The notes under the pieces were generated by a model. It saw nothing but the letters and a program-made list of their open reading frames with translations, was not told the origin of the DNA and did not search any database. Below are positions 46,875-54,331 of a stretch of DNA of 64,000 nucleotides, piece by piece (the stretch's first letter is position 1; every line of letters starts with the position of its first letter). Origin of the DNA: Bacteroides helcogenes P 36-108 (GTDB taxonomy: Bacteria > Bacteroidota > Bacteroidia > Bacteroidales > Bacteroidaceae); the NCBI RefSeq assembly GCF_000186225.1, contig NC_014933.1, positions 2,790,001 through 2,854,000 on the forward strand, in the 5' to 3' direction. The translations under genes were made by a program, and so were the position numbers.

Positions 46875-48188
46875 TTATTTACCAATGCAATGATAGACAA
46901 ATCCTTGTTCTTCCATCTCCTTTTTATCATAGATATTACGTCCATCTAACACAACCGCCTGTTTCATGGTTCTTTTGATAACTGCCCATGACGGCAGGCG
47001 AAATTCTTTCCATTCTGTTACCAGCATTAACGCATCTGCATCCAAAGCAGCATCATACATATCCGTTGCATAGCAAATAAGTTCGCCAATTCGCCTTCGG
47101 CATTCATTCATGGCGGCAGGATCATAAACTCTCACCTTGCAACCGGCTTTCAGTAAACTGTCTATCAGGACCAAAGCCGGAGCTTCGCGCATGTCATCTG
47201 TTTCCGGCTTGAAAGCCAGCCCCCATAGAGCAATTGTTTTTCCTTGCAAATCGTTATCGAAATGTTTCTGTAATTTCTCAAACAAAATATTTTTCTGATT
47301 TTCATTTACTTCTTCAACGGCTTGAAGCACGCGCATTTGATAACCTGTTTGTTCCGCTGTTTTGATTAGGGCCTTTACATCCTTAGGAAAACATGAACCG
47401 CCATAACCAATACCCGGATAAAGAAACTTACGTCCGATACGAGTATCCGATCCTATTCCACTACGTACCATATTTACGTCTGCTCCCACTAATTCACAGA
47501 GATTGGCTATGTCGTTCATGAAACTAATGCGGGTAGCCAACATGGAATTTGCGGCATATTTCGTCATTTCTGCAGAAGGAATGTCCATAAAAATAACGCG
47601 GAAATTATTTAGTAAAAATGGTTTGTAAAGCTTGGTCATTAGCTTTCGGGCACGCTCTGACTCCACACCCACTACCACACGGTCGGGACTCATGAAGTCA
47701 TTAATAGCATTACCCTCCTTTAAAAATTCGGGATTAGAGGCTACATCAAACTCTATGACTATTTTTCTTTTATCCAATTCATCTTGAATAGCAGAACGCA
47801 CTTTTTGGGCAGTACCTACGGGAACGGTACTCTTAGTTACTACCAATACATATTTTTGCATATTGCGTCCAATAGTGCGGGCTACTTCCAATACATAGCT
47901 TAAATCGGCACTTCCATCTTCATCCGGAGGAGTGCCTACTGCGCTGAACACTACATCCACGTCATTAAGGCAACTTTCCAAAGAAGTAGTAAATTGTAGG
48001 CGCCCGGCTTTTGCATTCCGAATAACCATTTCTTCCAATCCGTTTTCATAAATCGGAATGATGCCTTTTTCCAACGATTTGATTTTGTTACTATTCGTAT
48101 CTACGCATACAACGTTGACACCTATTTCTGCAAAACAAGTGCCGGTTACTAAACCGACATACCCTGTACCAACAATAGCTATTTTCAT
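46875..48188 (-). CDS. ugd: UDP-glucose 6-dehydrogenase
   Basis: Oxidises UDP-glucose to UDP-glucuronate with two NAD+, a precursor for capsule and LPS. The N-terminal Rossmann motif is GTGYVGLVTG (7-16), with STVPVGTA, EFLKEGNAINDF and the catalytic Cys266 in GYGGSCFPKD. The 437 residues match the class. It is 3 bp downstream of rfbC in a nucleotide-sugar operon. The nearby uxaC works on free glucuronate in catabolism and is unrelated in direction. Confidence 0.95.
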   Translation of the reverse strand: MKIAIVGTGYVGLVTGTCFAEIGVNVVCVDTNSNKIKSLEKGIIPIYENGLEEMVIRNAKAGRLQFTTSLESCLNDVDVVFSAVGTPPDEDGSADLSYVLEVARTIGRNMQKYVLVVTKSTVPVGTAQKVRSAIQDELDKRKIVIEFDVASNPEFLKEGNAINDFMSPDRVVVGVESERARKLMTKLYKPFLLNNFRVIFMDIPSAEMTKYAANSMLATRISFMNDIANLCELVGADVNMVRSGIGSDTRIGRKFLYPGIGYGGSCFPKDVKALIKTAEQTGYQMRVLQAVEEVNENQKNILFEKLQKHFDNDLQGKTIALWGLAFKPETDDMREAPALVLIDSLLKAGCKVRVYDPAAMNECRRRIGELICYATDMYDAALDADALMLVTEWKEFRLPSWAVIKRTMKQAVVLDGRNIYDKKEMEEQGFVYHCIGK

Positions 48189-48191
48189 GGT

Positions 48192-48740
48192 TTATTCAAA
48201 ATATACCGCATCGTTGAATGATACAGCGTGTTCATCCTTGTCTGACAACAAAAGTTGTTTTTCGGAAACAGGCCATTCGATACCTATTGTTTCATCGTTG
48301 AAACGGATGGAAGCTTCAGCCTGTGGTGCATATGCATTATCAACTTTATATGTAAAGACGGCTTCATCGCTCAATACAAGGAAACCATGTGCAAATCCAC
48401 GTGGTATGAAAAACTGCCGTTTGTTTTCTTCACTCAATTCTACGCTGACGTACTTGCCGAAAGTAGAAGAAGAACGTCGCAAATCGACAGCAACATCCAG
48501 CACCCTACCCTTGAGGACACGTACTAATTTAGCTTGACTGTATTCGCCTTGCTGATAATGCAATCCACGTAATACACCGAATGACGATTTCGATTCATTA
48601 TCCTGAATGAAGTGGACATCTCCGACATGTATGCGAAATTCTTCTTCTTTAAACGCTTCCATGAAGTACCCACGTGCGTCAGAAAATACTTTAGGTTCAA
48701 TTAGCCATACCCCGTCAATCTCTGTTTGTATGTAGTTCAT
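48192..48740 (-). CDS. rfbC: dTDP-4-dehydrorhamnose 3,5-epimerase
   Basis: RfbC epimerises dTDP-4-keto-6-deoxyglucose in dTDP-rhamnose synthesis. The 182 residues (cupin fold) include GYFMEAFKEEEFR, QDNESKSSFGVLRGLHYQ, the catalytic His/Asp region RVLDVAVDLRRSS, and FIPRGFAHGFLVLSDEA. The remaining rhamnose genes rfbA, rfbB and rfbD are not in the window. It is first in the rfbC-ugd operon. Confidence 0.94.
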   Translation of the reverse strand: MNYIQTEIDGVWLIEPKVFSDARGYFMEAFKEEEFRIHVGDVHFIQDNESKSSFGVLRGLHYQQGEYSQAKLVRVLKGRVLDVAVDLRRSSSTFGKYVSVELSEENKRQFFIPRGFAHGFLVLSDEAVFTYKVDNAYAPQAEASIRFNDETIGIEWPVSEKQLLLSDKDEHAVSFNDAVYFE

Positions 48741-48880
48741 TTTTTCAAAATGTTTTATTTACTTTTAAACGATGCAAAAGTAGGAAAAAAATCTAATATT
48801 TAGGGTATGGTTTATAAATTGTTGATAAGAAAAAAGCTCTGAAAGTAGCGTATATCCGATATTTCCGTTACTTTTGTAGC

Positions 48881-49957
48881 ATGATTGAGTTGGCACAGCA
48901 TATAGAAGCATTATTATTGGAGAACGATTGTGTAATTGTTCCGGGATTGGGAGGATTTGTTGCCCATTATACTTCGGCGGTAAAAGTAGCAGAGGAAAAT
49001 ATTTTTCTTCCACCTGCCCGCATTATTGGCTTTAATCCACAGTTAAAGATGAACGATGGATTGTTGGTGCAATCTTATATGGCTGTATATGACACCAATT
49101 TTTCCGATGCTACGAAGATTGTGGATAAAGAAGTCAATGAGCTGCTCACCGTTCTTCATGAAGATGGAAAAGCTGATTTGTCGAATGTAGGTGAATTACA
49201 CTATTCCATTCATGGCATTTATGATTTCATGCCTTATGACAATAGAATCACTACACCTTATCTTTATGGTCTGGACAGTTTTGAAATGAACGAATTGTCT
49301 GCTTCGGTTCAATCGGCCGAAGAAAAAGTCGTTCCTTTTGTTTTCGTCACGGAAGAAAAAAAGAAGTATAAATTAGAGATTAGCCGTTCTTATTTGACAA
49401 ATGCAGTTGCAATGATAGCCGTTGTCGTTCTCTTTTTCTTTCTATCCGTTCCAGTAGAGAATACAGAAGTTGCCGAAGAAAATTATGCGCAGTTACTTCC
49501 CGGAGAACTTTTTGAAAAAATAGGAAGACAATCACTTGCCATTACTCCTATTGTTAATAGTCAGACAATGGAAAAGACCAAAGTCTCGGTTAAATCAGGA
49601 TTAGGTCAAGCTAAAAAGAAAACTGTTGCCCCCATTTCTGTAAAAGAAATAAAAGTAGGTCGGCCTGATACACCAACTGCCATGCTGGGCACGAAAACGG
49701 AGCCTGTGACAAATACCCGTCCTGCTACTTCCAAATTCTATCATATAATTGTTGCAAGCGTAGGAACTGCAAAGGACGCTGAAGTTATGGCAAAGAAATT
49801 GGTAGAAAAAGGCTTTGCCGATGCAAAAGCTATTGTTGGTGATGGCAAGATGCGTGTAAGCATAGAGTCATGCAGTACCGAAGTGGAAGCTTATCGGCTG
49901 TTGAATAAAATTCGTCAGAATGAGGCTTATCATAGCGCATGGGTGCTGAAAAAATAA
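48881..49957 (+). CDS. HU-like domain / transmembrane / SPOR domain protein
   Basis: A 358-residue protein combining three parts. Residues 1-120 are an HU-type domain typical of Bacteroidetes (LAQHIEALLLENDCVIVPGLGGFVAHY...). A single transmembrane helix lies at 172-192. The C-terminal SPOR domain (about 284-356, KFYHIIVASVGTAKDAEVMAKK) is a fold that binds denuded peptidoglycan at division sites. So a cytoplasmic DNA-binding-like domain would be tethered to septal wall. The -7 box TACTTTTG (48869-48876) ends five bases before the ATG, so the mRNA is nearly leaderless. The FHA gene follows 50 bp downstream. Confidence 0.85.
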   Translation: MIELAQHIEALLLENDCVIVPGLGGFVAHYTSAVKVAEENIFLPPARIIGFNPQLKMNDGLLVQSYMAVYDTNFSDATKIVDKEVNELLTVLHEDGKADLSNVGELHYSIHGIYDFMPYDNRITTPYLYGLDSFEMNELSASVQSAEEKVVPFVFVTEEKKKYKLEISRSYLTNAVAMIAVVVLFFFLSVPVENTEVAEENYAQLLPGELFEKIGRQSLAITPIVNSQTMEKTKVSVKSGLGQAKKKTVAPISVKEIKVGRPDTPTAMLGTKTEPVTNTRPATSKFYHIIVASVGTAKDAEVMAKKLVEKGFADAKAIVGDGKMRVSIESCSTEVEAYRLLNKIRQNEAYHSAWVLKK

Positions 49958-50007
49958 AGCAGCTACAACTTTTTCTTTGTATATTAATTCTAAATTTTCA
50001 GCAATAA

Positions 50008-50532
50008 ATGAAACGAATTCGTTGTCCTAAATGTGAGAGTTACCTGATGTTCGATGAAACAAAATACAGTGAAGGACAGTCGTTGGTCTTTGTTTGCGAA
50101 CAGTGCAAGAAGCAGTTCAGCATTCGTTTGGGAAAGACGAAAATGCAGGCTCCCCAAAAGGAAGAGAAAACAGATGAGGATGAATTCAGAGAGGCTTTCG
50201 GAAGTATTACAGTCATTGAAAATGTATTCGGTTTTAAGCAAGTGTTGCCTTTACAAGAAGGAGATAACATAATAGGACGCCGTTGTGTGGGTACTGTTAT
50301 CAATGTCCCCATTGAAAGTTCGGACATGAGTATGGATCGTCGTCATTGCATTGTAAATGTAAGGCGTAATAAACAAGGTAGATTGGTGTACACGTTGCGA
50401 GATGCTCCCAGCTTAACGGGGACTTTTTTGAATAATGAAATTTTAGGTGATAAAGATCGCATACGTATTGAGGATGGAGCTATTATCACTATTGGAGCTA
50501 CTACTTTTATTTTGCGTACGGCAAGAGAGTGA
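50008..50532 (+). CDS. Zinc-ribbon and FHA domain protein
   Basis: A 174-residue protein. An N-terminal zinc ribbon has CxxC pairs Cys6/Cys9 and Cys30/Cys33 (MKRIRCPKCES, VCEQCKKQF). After a charged linker comes an FHA domain (about 92-170): NIIGRR, MSMDRRHCIVNVRR, and SLTGTFLNN in place of NGTxxN. FHA domains bind phosphothreonine, but no Ser/Thr kinase is nearby. It may share a transcript with the HU-SPOR gene. Confidence 0.85.
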   Translation: MKRIRCPKCESYLMFDETKYSEGQSLVFVCEQCKKQFSIRLGKTKMQAPQKEEKTDEDEFREAFGSITVIENVFGFKQVLPLQEGDNIIGRRCVGTVINVPIESSDMSMDRRHCIVNVRRNKQGRLVYTLRDAPSLTGTFLNNEILGDKDRIRIEDGAIITIGATTFILRTARE

Positions 50533-50637
50533 ATTTATTATAATCACATAACAAGGAATACTGAATCTGGGTATTTCTTTACGGCTGTAAACAATATAGG
50601 GAACAGTTTGTCTGTTTAAACTTTCATTTTAGAAGAT

Positions 50638-50665
50638 AATTTAAATGGCTGATGTGATTTAAATT
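50638..50665. repeat. Inverted repeat in the uxaC upstream region
   Basis: AATTTAAAT (50638-50646) and ATTTAAATT (50657-50665) with a 10-base spacer, lying 130 bases upstream of the predicted uxaC promoter. Possible operator, or incidental in AT-rich DNA. The rest of the 410-bp spacer shows only a short AACAG/CTGTT hairpin near 50602 and the promoter below. Confidence 0.4.
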
Positions 50666-50794
50666 ATAATTTTAGATCTGCGCAAACGCTATTCAAGTTA
50701 TTGTTTTCCATTTTGTTCTTTTCTCAAGGGGAATGAAGATTACCCATTCTAATGCTTAAATATTATAAATATTGACCACAAAGATGCGATTCCT

Positions 50795-50825
50795 TTTGCT
50801 TCTAAAAGTAAAATTTATACTTTTG
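50795..50825 (+). promoter_or_regulatory. Promoter of uxaC
   Basis: TTTG (50795-50798), 19 bases, then TACTTTTG (50818-50825), a full consensus match. The leader would be about 110 bases. Confidence 0.7.
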
Positions 50826-50941
50826 TGTTCGATAACGGTTAATGAAAATAAAAAGAATACTTGTATTTATTACATTAATAATCAATACTATATACAAAAT
50901 GTAGTAATCAGTAATATTTTTAGATAATCAGAATATAAAAG

Positions 50942-52348
50942 ATGATAAATTTTATGGGAAAAAACTTTCTGTTACAGACAGAAACTGCACAGAAGTTGTA
51001 TCATGAACATGCGGCCAAAATGCCGATTATAGACTATCACTGTCACCTTATTCCCCAAATGGTAGCAGACGATTATCGCTTCAAATCTTTAACGGAAATT
51101 TGGTTGGGAAGTGATCATTACAAATGGCGTGCCATGCGTACAAATGGCATAGACGAACGCTATTGTACTGGAAAAGAAACTACTGACTGGGAAAAGTTCG
51201 AAAAATGGGCGGAGACAGTACCCTACACGTTTCGTAACCCGTTGTATCACTGGACCCATCTTGAACTGAAAACCGCATTCGGCATCAATAAAATTTTGAA
51301 TCCGCAAACAGCACGCGATATTTACGACGAATGTAATGAGAAGCTGAAGCAACCTGAATATTCAGCCCGTGGCATGATGCGCCGCTATCATGTGGAAGTG
51401 GTTTGTACTACTGACGATCCAGTTGATTCTTTGGAATATCACATCAAGACCCGCGAAAGTGGCTTTGAAATCAAAATGTTGCCGACCTGGCGTCCCGACA
51501 AGGCTATGGCAGTGGAAAATCCCGCTGACTTCCGCACTTATGTGGAAAAGCTGTCTGAAGTAAGTGATACAGCTATTTCTCATTTTGACGATATGATTGC
51601 TGCTTTGCGCAAGCGCCATGATTTTTTCGCGGCACAAGGCTGTAAATTGTCCGACCACGGTATTGAAGAGTTCTATGCAGAGGACTATACGGATATTGAA
51701 ATCAAAGCCATCTTTGACAAAGTGTATGGTGGAATGGAATTGACCGGAGAAGAAATTCTGAAATTCAAATCAGCCATGCTTGTCATATTTAGCGAAATGG
51801 ATTGGGAGAAAGGCTGGACGCAGCAATATCATTATGGCGCTATCCGCAACAATAATAGCAAGATGTTCAAGTTGCTCGGTCCTGACACCGGGTTCGATTC
51901 TATCGGTGAGTTTTCTACAGCCAAAGCTTTGTCCAAGTTCCTTGATCATCTGAACTCCGAAGGCAAACTGACAAAGACCATTCTTTATAATTTAAATCCA
52001 TGTGCTAACGAAGTGATTGCTACCATGCTGGGCAACTTCCAAGATGGCACTGTTGCCGGAAAGATTCAGTTCGGTTCAGGCTGGTGGTTTCTCGATCAGA
52101 AGGACGGTATGGAGAAGCAGATGAATGCTCTGTCGGTGCTTGGATTGCTGAGCCGTTTTGTAGGTATGTTGACTGATTCCCGTTCATTCCTCTCCTATCC
52201 GCGCCATGAATATTTCCGCCGTACATTGTGCAACCTTGTAGGGAGGGATGTGGAAAATGGCGAGATCCCTGTATCAGAAATGGAACGTGTCAATCAGATG
52301 ATAGAGGATATCAGCTATTACAATGCCAAGAAATTCTTCCAATTCTAA
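50942..52348 (+). CDS. uxaC: Glucuronate isomerase
   Basis: UxaC isomerises D-glucuronate/D-galacturonate to fructuronate/tagaturonate, the first step of hexuronate catabolism. The 468 residues have the metal-binding YHCHLIPQ near residue 33, the family pattern GSDHYKWRAMRTNG, and NLVGRDVENGEIP near the C terminus. The first Met (MINFMGKNF) and the fifth residue are both plausible starts. It is isolated: no uxuA, uxaB, kdgK or transporter is adjacent. Confidence 0.95.
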   Translation: MINFMGKNFLLQTETAQKLYHEHAAKMPIIDYHCHLIPQMVADDYRFKSLTEIWLGSDHYKWRAMRTNGIDERYCTGKETTDWEKFEKWAETVPYTFRNPLYHWTHLELKTAFGINKILNPQTARDIYDECNEKLKQPEYSARGMMRRYHVEVVCTTDDPVDSLEYHIKTRESGFEIKMLPTWRPDKAMAVENPADFRTYVEKLSEVSDTAISHFDDMIAALRKRHDFFAAQGCKLSDHGIEEFYAEDYTDIEIKAIFDKVYGGMELTGEEILKFKSAMLVIFSEMDWEKGWTQQYHYGAIRNNNSKMFKLLGPDTGFDSIGEFSTAKALSKFLDHLNSEGKLTKTILYNLNPCANEVIATMLGNFQDGTVAGKIQFGSGWWFLDQKDGMEKQMNALSVLGLLSRFVGMLTDSRSFLSYPRHEYFRRTLCNLVGRDVENGEIPVSEMERVNQMIEDISYYNAKKFFQF

Positions 52349-52447
52349 GAAGATACGTCAGGCAGAAAGTATATGGCTTCAAACCGAGCGATTATTGCCG
52401 ATACCCCCAAGAATTATTCATAGCACCTAAAGAAACTAATATCTTGC

Positions 52448-52563
52448 TTACTAAGAAATAATCGTCCGACAGTTGTTGTATTATCGTCCCATATCTGTTT
52501 CATTATCGTCCGACAATTGTCGGACGATAATGAAACAGATATGGGACGAATAATTCTTAGTAA
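52448..52563. repeat. Large palindromic repeat with a 66-bp perfect inverted repeat
   Basis: Bases 52484-52516 are exactly the reverse complement of 52517-52549, with no spacer and the centre at CAATTG. TTACTAAGAA at 52448-52457 and TTCTTAGTAA at 52554-52563 form an outer pair. The left side also has an extra copy of the inner word (AATCGTCCGACAGTTGT at 52460-52476). The unit TCGTCC[GC] therefore occurs three times on plus. No open frame is inside. It resembles a REP or MITE-like repeat rather than a terminator, since no T tract follows. Confidence 0.8.
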
Positions 52564-52708
52564 ACAGAGATATAAAACGTAGTAGATAATATTTTATTTT
52601 CCTGCCACAATCACCGCATTTATCGACAAAAAGAAGAAAACATAAGTCTATATATTGCATAATTTCCGTATATTTGCGTCCCAATGCAAAGATAGGGTTA
52701 CCATCTTT

Positions 52709-52741
52709 ACCGTCGTTTATTCTGAAAACGATGGTCTTTTT
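52709..52741 (+). terminator. Terminator-like hairpin in the WalJ-like gene leader
   Basis: ACCGTCGTTT (52709-52718) pairs with AAACGATGGT (52726-52735, one wobble), followed by CTTTTT. It lies between a TATATTTG box (52669-52676, no good -33 box) and the ATG at 52761. ACCATC (52700-52705) can pair with the same GATGGT, a competing fold as in attenuators. Confidence 0.5.
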
Positions 52742-52760
52742 GTAATAAAGAAGATTTAGA

Positions 52761-53564
52761 ATGAAAATAAGATTTATAAGCCTTGCAAGTGGCAGCAGCG
52801 GTAATTGCTACTACATAGGCACTGAAAAATATGGAATACTCATTGATGCCGGCATTGCAGTGCGCACCATAAAAAAAGGACTGAAAGAAGCGGGCATCAG
52901 TATGGAGATGATACGTGCAGTGTTTGTAACCCACGACCATGCCGATCATATCAAGGCTGTGGGCGGATTGGGAGAGAAGTTGCATATTCCCATTTATACA
53001 ACGGCACAGATCCATGAAGGAATCAATAAAAGCTATTGTATGACGGAGAAATTGCATACTTCCGCCCACTATTTGGAAAAGCAGCAACCCATGCAATTGG
53101 AAGATTTTCATATCGAATCATTCGAAGTGCCTCATGACGGAACAGATAATGTTGGTTATTGCATTGAAATAGACGGGAAAGTTTTTTCTTTCCTTACTGA
53201 CCTTGGCGAAATCACTCCTACTGCGGCAGGATATATCCGTAAAGCCAATTTTTTGATATTGGAAGCTAACTATGATGATGAAATGTTGCACATGGGAACC
53301 TATCCGCAATATCTGAAAGATCGTATTACCAGTCGTACCGGTCACATGAGTAATATTGCAACTGCTGAATTTCTTGCCGAAAATATCACAGAACATTTAC
53401 GATATATTTGGCTCTGCCATCTGAGCAAGGACAACAATCATCCGGAATTGGCGTACAAAACTGTGGAATGGAAATTAAGAGAAAAAGGTATTATTGTAGG
53501 TAAAGATGTACAACTATGTGCATTGAAGCGTACCACTCCATCTGATTTATACGAGTTTGAATGA
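52761..53564 (+). CDS. MBL-fold metallohydrolase, WalJ/YycJ-like
   Basis: A metallo-beta-lactamase-fold protein of 267 residues. The start MKIRFISLASGSSGNCYYIG is the family signature. Zinc ligands lie in FVTHDHADHIKAV, SFEVPHDG, FLTDLG and IWLCHLSKDNNHP. The WalJ/YycJ family in Firmicutes is linked to WalRK and double-strand-break or wall biology, and has 5' exonuclease activity in some members. No walRK genes are nearby. It may be regulated by the leader hairpin. Confidence 0.88.
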   Translation: MKIRFISLASGSSGNCYYIGTEKYGILIDAGIAVRTIKKGLKEAGISMEMIRAVFVTHDHADHIKAVGGLGEKLHIPIYTTAQIHEGINKSYCMTEKLHTSAHYLEKQQPMQLEDFHIESFEVPHDGTDNVGYCIEIDGKVFSFLTDLGEITPTAAGYIRKANFLILEANYDDEMLHMGTYPQYLKDRITSRTGHMSNIATAEFLAENITEHLRYIWLCHLSKDNNHPELAYKTVEWKLREKGIIVGKDVQLCALKRTTPSDLYEFE

Positions 53565-53601
53565 AAAACGTCGATTTCATCGCAAAAAGTAGCTTTTTTG
53601 C

Positions 53602-53632
53602 TTGGCTGAATAAAACAAAAGAACTATTTTTG
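53602..53632 (+). promoter_or_regulatory. Promoter of tRNA-Lys
   Basis: TTG (53602-53604), 20 bases, then TATTTTTG (53625-53632), 25 bases before the tRNA. Confidence 0.65.
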
Positions 53633-53657
53633 CACCCGCAATCAAGGAAAGAGATAT

Positions 53658-53730
53658 GCACTCTTAGCTCAGTTGGTAGAGCAACTGACTCTTAATCAGT
53701 GGGTCCAGGGTTCGAATCCCTGAGGGTGTA
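53658..53730 (+). tRNA. tRNA-Lys(CTT)
   Basis: A 73-base cloverleaf. The acceptor is GCACTCT/AGGGTGT with two wobbles, the anticodon stem ACTGA/TCAGT encloses CTCTTAA (anticodon CTT), and the T arm is CAGGG-TTCGAAT-CCCTG. The discriminator is A and CCA is not encoded. A strong terminator follows. Confidence 0.97.
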
Positions 53731-53736
53731 CAAGAA

Positions 53737-53773
53737 AAAAGGCTTTGAAAATCATTGGTTTTCAAAGCCTTTT
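53737..53773 (+). terminator. Terminator after tRNA-Lys
   Basis: AAAAGGCTTTGAAAA (53737-53751) and TTTTCAAAGCCTTTT (53759-53773) form a perfect 15-bp stem with a 7-base loop. Confidence 0.92.
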
Positions 53774-53867
53774 CTTTGTCATGGTTTGATAAAACTGCAG
53801 GACATAGATATTTTATCTGATAGTTTTTCGTATTTTTGCAGGAAGAAATCAATCAAACTAAGGATTT

Positions 53868-54296
53868 ATGAAAGGCATAATTAATATGCTGCATGCAGGC
53901 GGATATTCTTGCGTAATAAAAAAACGGGATGAATTGCGTACTTTTACTCAACGCGGTGTATCTGATTTGTATGATTTATATCAGACAGATCCCGTATTTA
54001 TGAAAGGAGCTGCCATCGCAGACAAAATCATAGGCAAGGGAGCTGCTGCCCTGATGGTGCTTGGGGGAATAGAAAAAGTATATGCTGATATCATAAGTAC
54101 CCCTGCCCTGGCGTTACTTTGTGATGCGGGTATAGAGACCTCATTTGCTCAAGAAGTGCCTCATATTATCAATCGTGACAAAACGGGTTGGTGTCCGTTG
54201 GAAACTGCCTGCAGTCAATTAAAGTATGCAACAGAGATGTATCTGGTCATTCAGGATTTTATTATAAATATGCGTTCAAAAGATAAGAAACCATAA
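53868..54296 (+). CDS. DUF1893 domain protein
   Basis: A 142-residue protein of the DUF1893 family, whose fold is related to cytidine-deaminase-like proteins. Recognisable parts are GYSCVIKKRDELRTFTQRGVSDL, GAAIADKIIGKGAAALMVLGG, and IINRDKTGWCPLETA. The catalytic deaminase motifs (HAE, PCxxC) are absent, so activity is unclear. TATTTTTG at 53831-53838 is a possible -7 box. It is convergent with the phosphoethanolamine transferase. Confidence 0.85.
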   Translation: MKGIINMLHAGGYSCVIKKRDELRTFTQRGVSDLYDLYQTDPVFMKGAAIADKIIGKGAAALMVLGGIEKVYADIISTPALALLCDAGIETSFAQEVPHIINRDKTGWCPLETACSQLKYATEMYLVIQDFIINMRSKDKKP

Positions 54297-54331
54297 GAAG
54301 GGAATTTATTTACAGCGAATTCCCTTCTTAT
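54293..54331. terminator. Convergent hairpin overlapping both gene ends
   Basis: ATAAGAAGGGAATT (54293-54306) pairs perfectly with AATTCCCTTCTTAT (54318-54331). The right arm is coding sequence for the last residues of the phosphoethanolamine transferase. There is no T tract on either side. Confidence 0.5.

Noticed and set aside
46875-48740. Capsule or O-antigen biosynthesis locus
   Set aside because: Only ugd and rfbC are present; no glycosyltransferases, flippase, polymerase or UpxY/UpxZ-like regulators flank them.
52448-52563. CRISPR array
   Set aside because: The repeated TCGTCC words are arranged as a palindrome, with no regular spacers and no cas genes.
53664-53852. 62-codon minus-strand frame with CTPSGIRTLDPLIKSQLLYQLS
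   Set aside because: The familiar false frame produced by reading antisense across a tRNA-Lys gene.
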